The notes beneath the pieces were generated by a model. It did no database searches, was not told the origin of the DNA, and saw nothing but the letters and a program-made list of their open reading frames with translations. Position numbers and translations under genes: made by a program. DNA of 64,000 nt from CBDCYS01 sp965226245 (GTDB taxonomy: Bacteria; Acidobacteriota; Terriglobia; Bryobacterales; UBA6623). The stretch covers positions 6,138,001 through 6,202,000 of the forward strand of contig CBDDCL010000015.1 of the NCBI GenBank assembly GCA_965226245.1, given 5' to 3'. The first letter of the stretch is position 1, and the number at the start of each line of letters is the position of its first letter. Positions 63,402 through 64,000 of the stretch are shown here, in pieces.

Positions 63402-63686
63402 ATGGCTAAAGCGACTTGGGAAGGGGCTGTTCTGGCGGAAAGCGACAACTGCGTTCAGGTTGAGGGAAATTACTACTTCCCCCCTGATTCCGTCAGCCGG
63501 GAGTACTTCAGATCCAGCAGTGAAAGCTCGCGCTGCCCTTGGAAAGGTGACGCCAGCTACCACGACATAGAGGTTGACGGCAAACGCAACCCGGCGGCGG
63601 CATGGTATTACCCCGAGCCGAAGGACGCCGCGAAGGAAATCAAAGACCATATCGCTTTCTGGCGCGGCGTGAGCGTCGAAGGCTAA
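63402..63686 (+). CDS. DUF427 domain protein
   Basis: The protein has 94 residues. AVLAESDNCVQVEGNYYFPP and SRCPWKGDASYHDIEVDGKR followed by AAWYYPEP are the DUF427 pattern (small beta-barrel, Tyr/Trp-rich). Function unknown. It follows the Ldh_2 gene by 30 bp and is probably co-transcribed. Confidence 0.85.
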   Translation: MAKATWEGAVLAESDNCVQVEGNYYFPPDSVSREYFRSSSESSRCPWKGDASYHDIEVDGKRNPAAAWYYPEPKDAAKEIKDHIAFWRGVSVEG

Positions 63687-63838
63687 TCTTGGCCGTCCGA
63701 ATCGTCCGTCCCTTCATCCAGAAGGAGCGCTCGACAAAGGCTCGGTTGTGAAAAAGATGGTAGTTGACCGCCCTCAGAGCCAGAACTAGGCGTGCCCGGA
63801 CGCTCGACCTCCATCAGAATCTGATAGGGTTTGTGGTC

Positions 63839-64000
63839 ATGGCGGAGGACTTGAAGGCGCTCGTAAAGCGCATTGCCAGCAGAGGTGGCTCTCGTTCGGA
63901 AGCCACTTTGCAGGCAGATATTCGGCAATTCTTGCTCACCGCCCCCCTCGATCTCGAGGCCGCCGATCTGCGGGACATCCATCTCGAGTCCCCCGTCGGA
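63839..64000 (+). CDS. Start of a gene resembling DNA-methylase/restriction-type proteins (cut by window edge)
   Basis: The open frame reads MAEDLKALVKRIASRGGSRS, then EATLQADIRQFLLTAPLDLE and DLRDIHLESPVG up to the window edge. The SEATLQADIRxLLL...LESPVG pattern is found at the N-terminus of large DNA-methylase/restriction-like proteins, where it is usually followed by GRRIDVEVG. Only 54 residues are visible, so this is a family guess. An in-frame GTG two codons upstream is another possible start. Confidence 0.45.
   Translation, partial: MAEDLKALVKRIASRGGSRSEATLQADIRQFLLTAPLDLEAADLRDIHLESPVG

Overview
The window looks like a chromosomal segment from an Acidobacteriota genome, most likely of the Solibacter/Bryobacter group (order Bryobacterales). 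This is inferred from sequence alone. The DNA is GC-rich, Kdo synthesis (kdsA) points to a Gram-negative envelope, and two protein types known mainly from that group are present: a VWFA-related protein of the TIGR03436 type (35.7 kb) and a secreted protein with the C-terminal TIGR03437-type domain (41.8 kb).

Layout. 0-1.1 kb: edge of a group II intron (minus strand) inserted just behind recG. 1.2-13.6 kb: housekeeping genes (recG, a thioredoxin-fold protein, an outer-membrane-lipoprotein-sorting-like protein, clpX, lon, engB, rho), then a cupin/PMI-like plus sugar-isomerase-like pair. 13.8-15.4 kb: an IS1380-like element. 15.7-22 kb: larE, then the replication-origin block dnaA - putative oriC - dnaN - gyrB. 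22.1-29.9 kb: a genomic scrapyard holding a MITE, a sugar epimerase, and a RelA/SpoT-domain gene broken by an ISL3-type element that is itself broken by a second MITE copy. Next to it is a Nudix-like gene broken by a tandemly duplicated IS1595-type element. 29.9-40 kb: ileS, purE, an SMP-30-like lipoprotein, the VWFA protein, a DinB-like pseudogene, an FNR-type reductase coupled to cbiX, and a zinc-ribbon protein. 40.1-41.2 kb: tRNA-Ile2(CAU) followed by a two-gene cassette of unknown function. 41.8-51.7 kb: secreted metalloprotease-like protein, comEC, an ECF sigma/anti-sigma/secreted-protein operon and an FprA-like reductase. 52-57 kb: a scrambled group II intron relic, a TIM-barrel isomerase overlapping asnS, and an IS110 transposase. 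57-64 kb: ddl, kdsA, glgC, rpsU, a decayed IS1595 remnant, ogt, an Ldh_2 dehydrogenase, a DUF427 protein, and the first codons of a gene resembling the N-terminus of DNA-methylase/restriction proteins.

How things fit together. The replication block and the proteostasis cluster (clpX-lon-engB) are conventional. The most informative region is 22-29.5 kb. Two 188-bp MITE copies carry the same terminal inverted repeats as the IS1380-like element at 13.8 kb and sit in clean 5-bp target duplications (ATCAT and TTGAA), so that element's transposase is the likely mobiliser. Conceptual excision of each insertion restores an open reading frame. The result is a RelA/SpoT-type alarmone synthetase adjoining a Nudix-like protein, a pairing that suggests a synthetase/hydrolase (toxSAS-like) module, here dead. 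Several families of short palindromic repeats are scattered between genes, and two gene 3' ends (rho, ileS) have been tandemly or directly duplicated together with their terminal hairpins.
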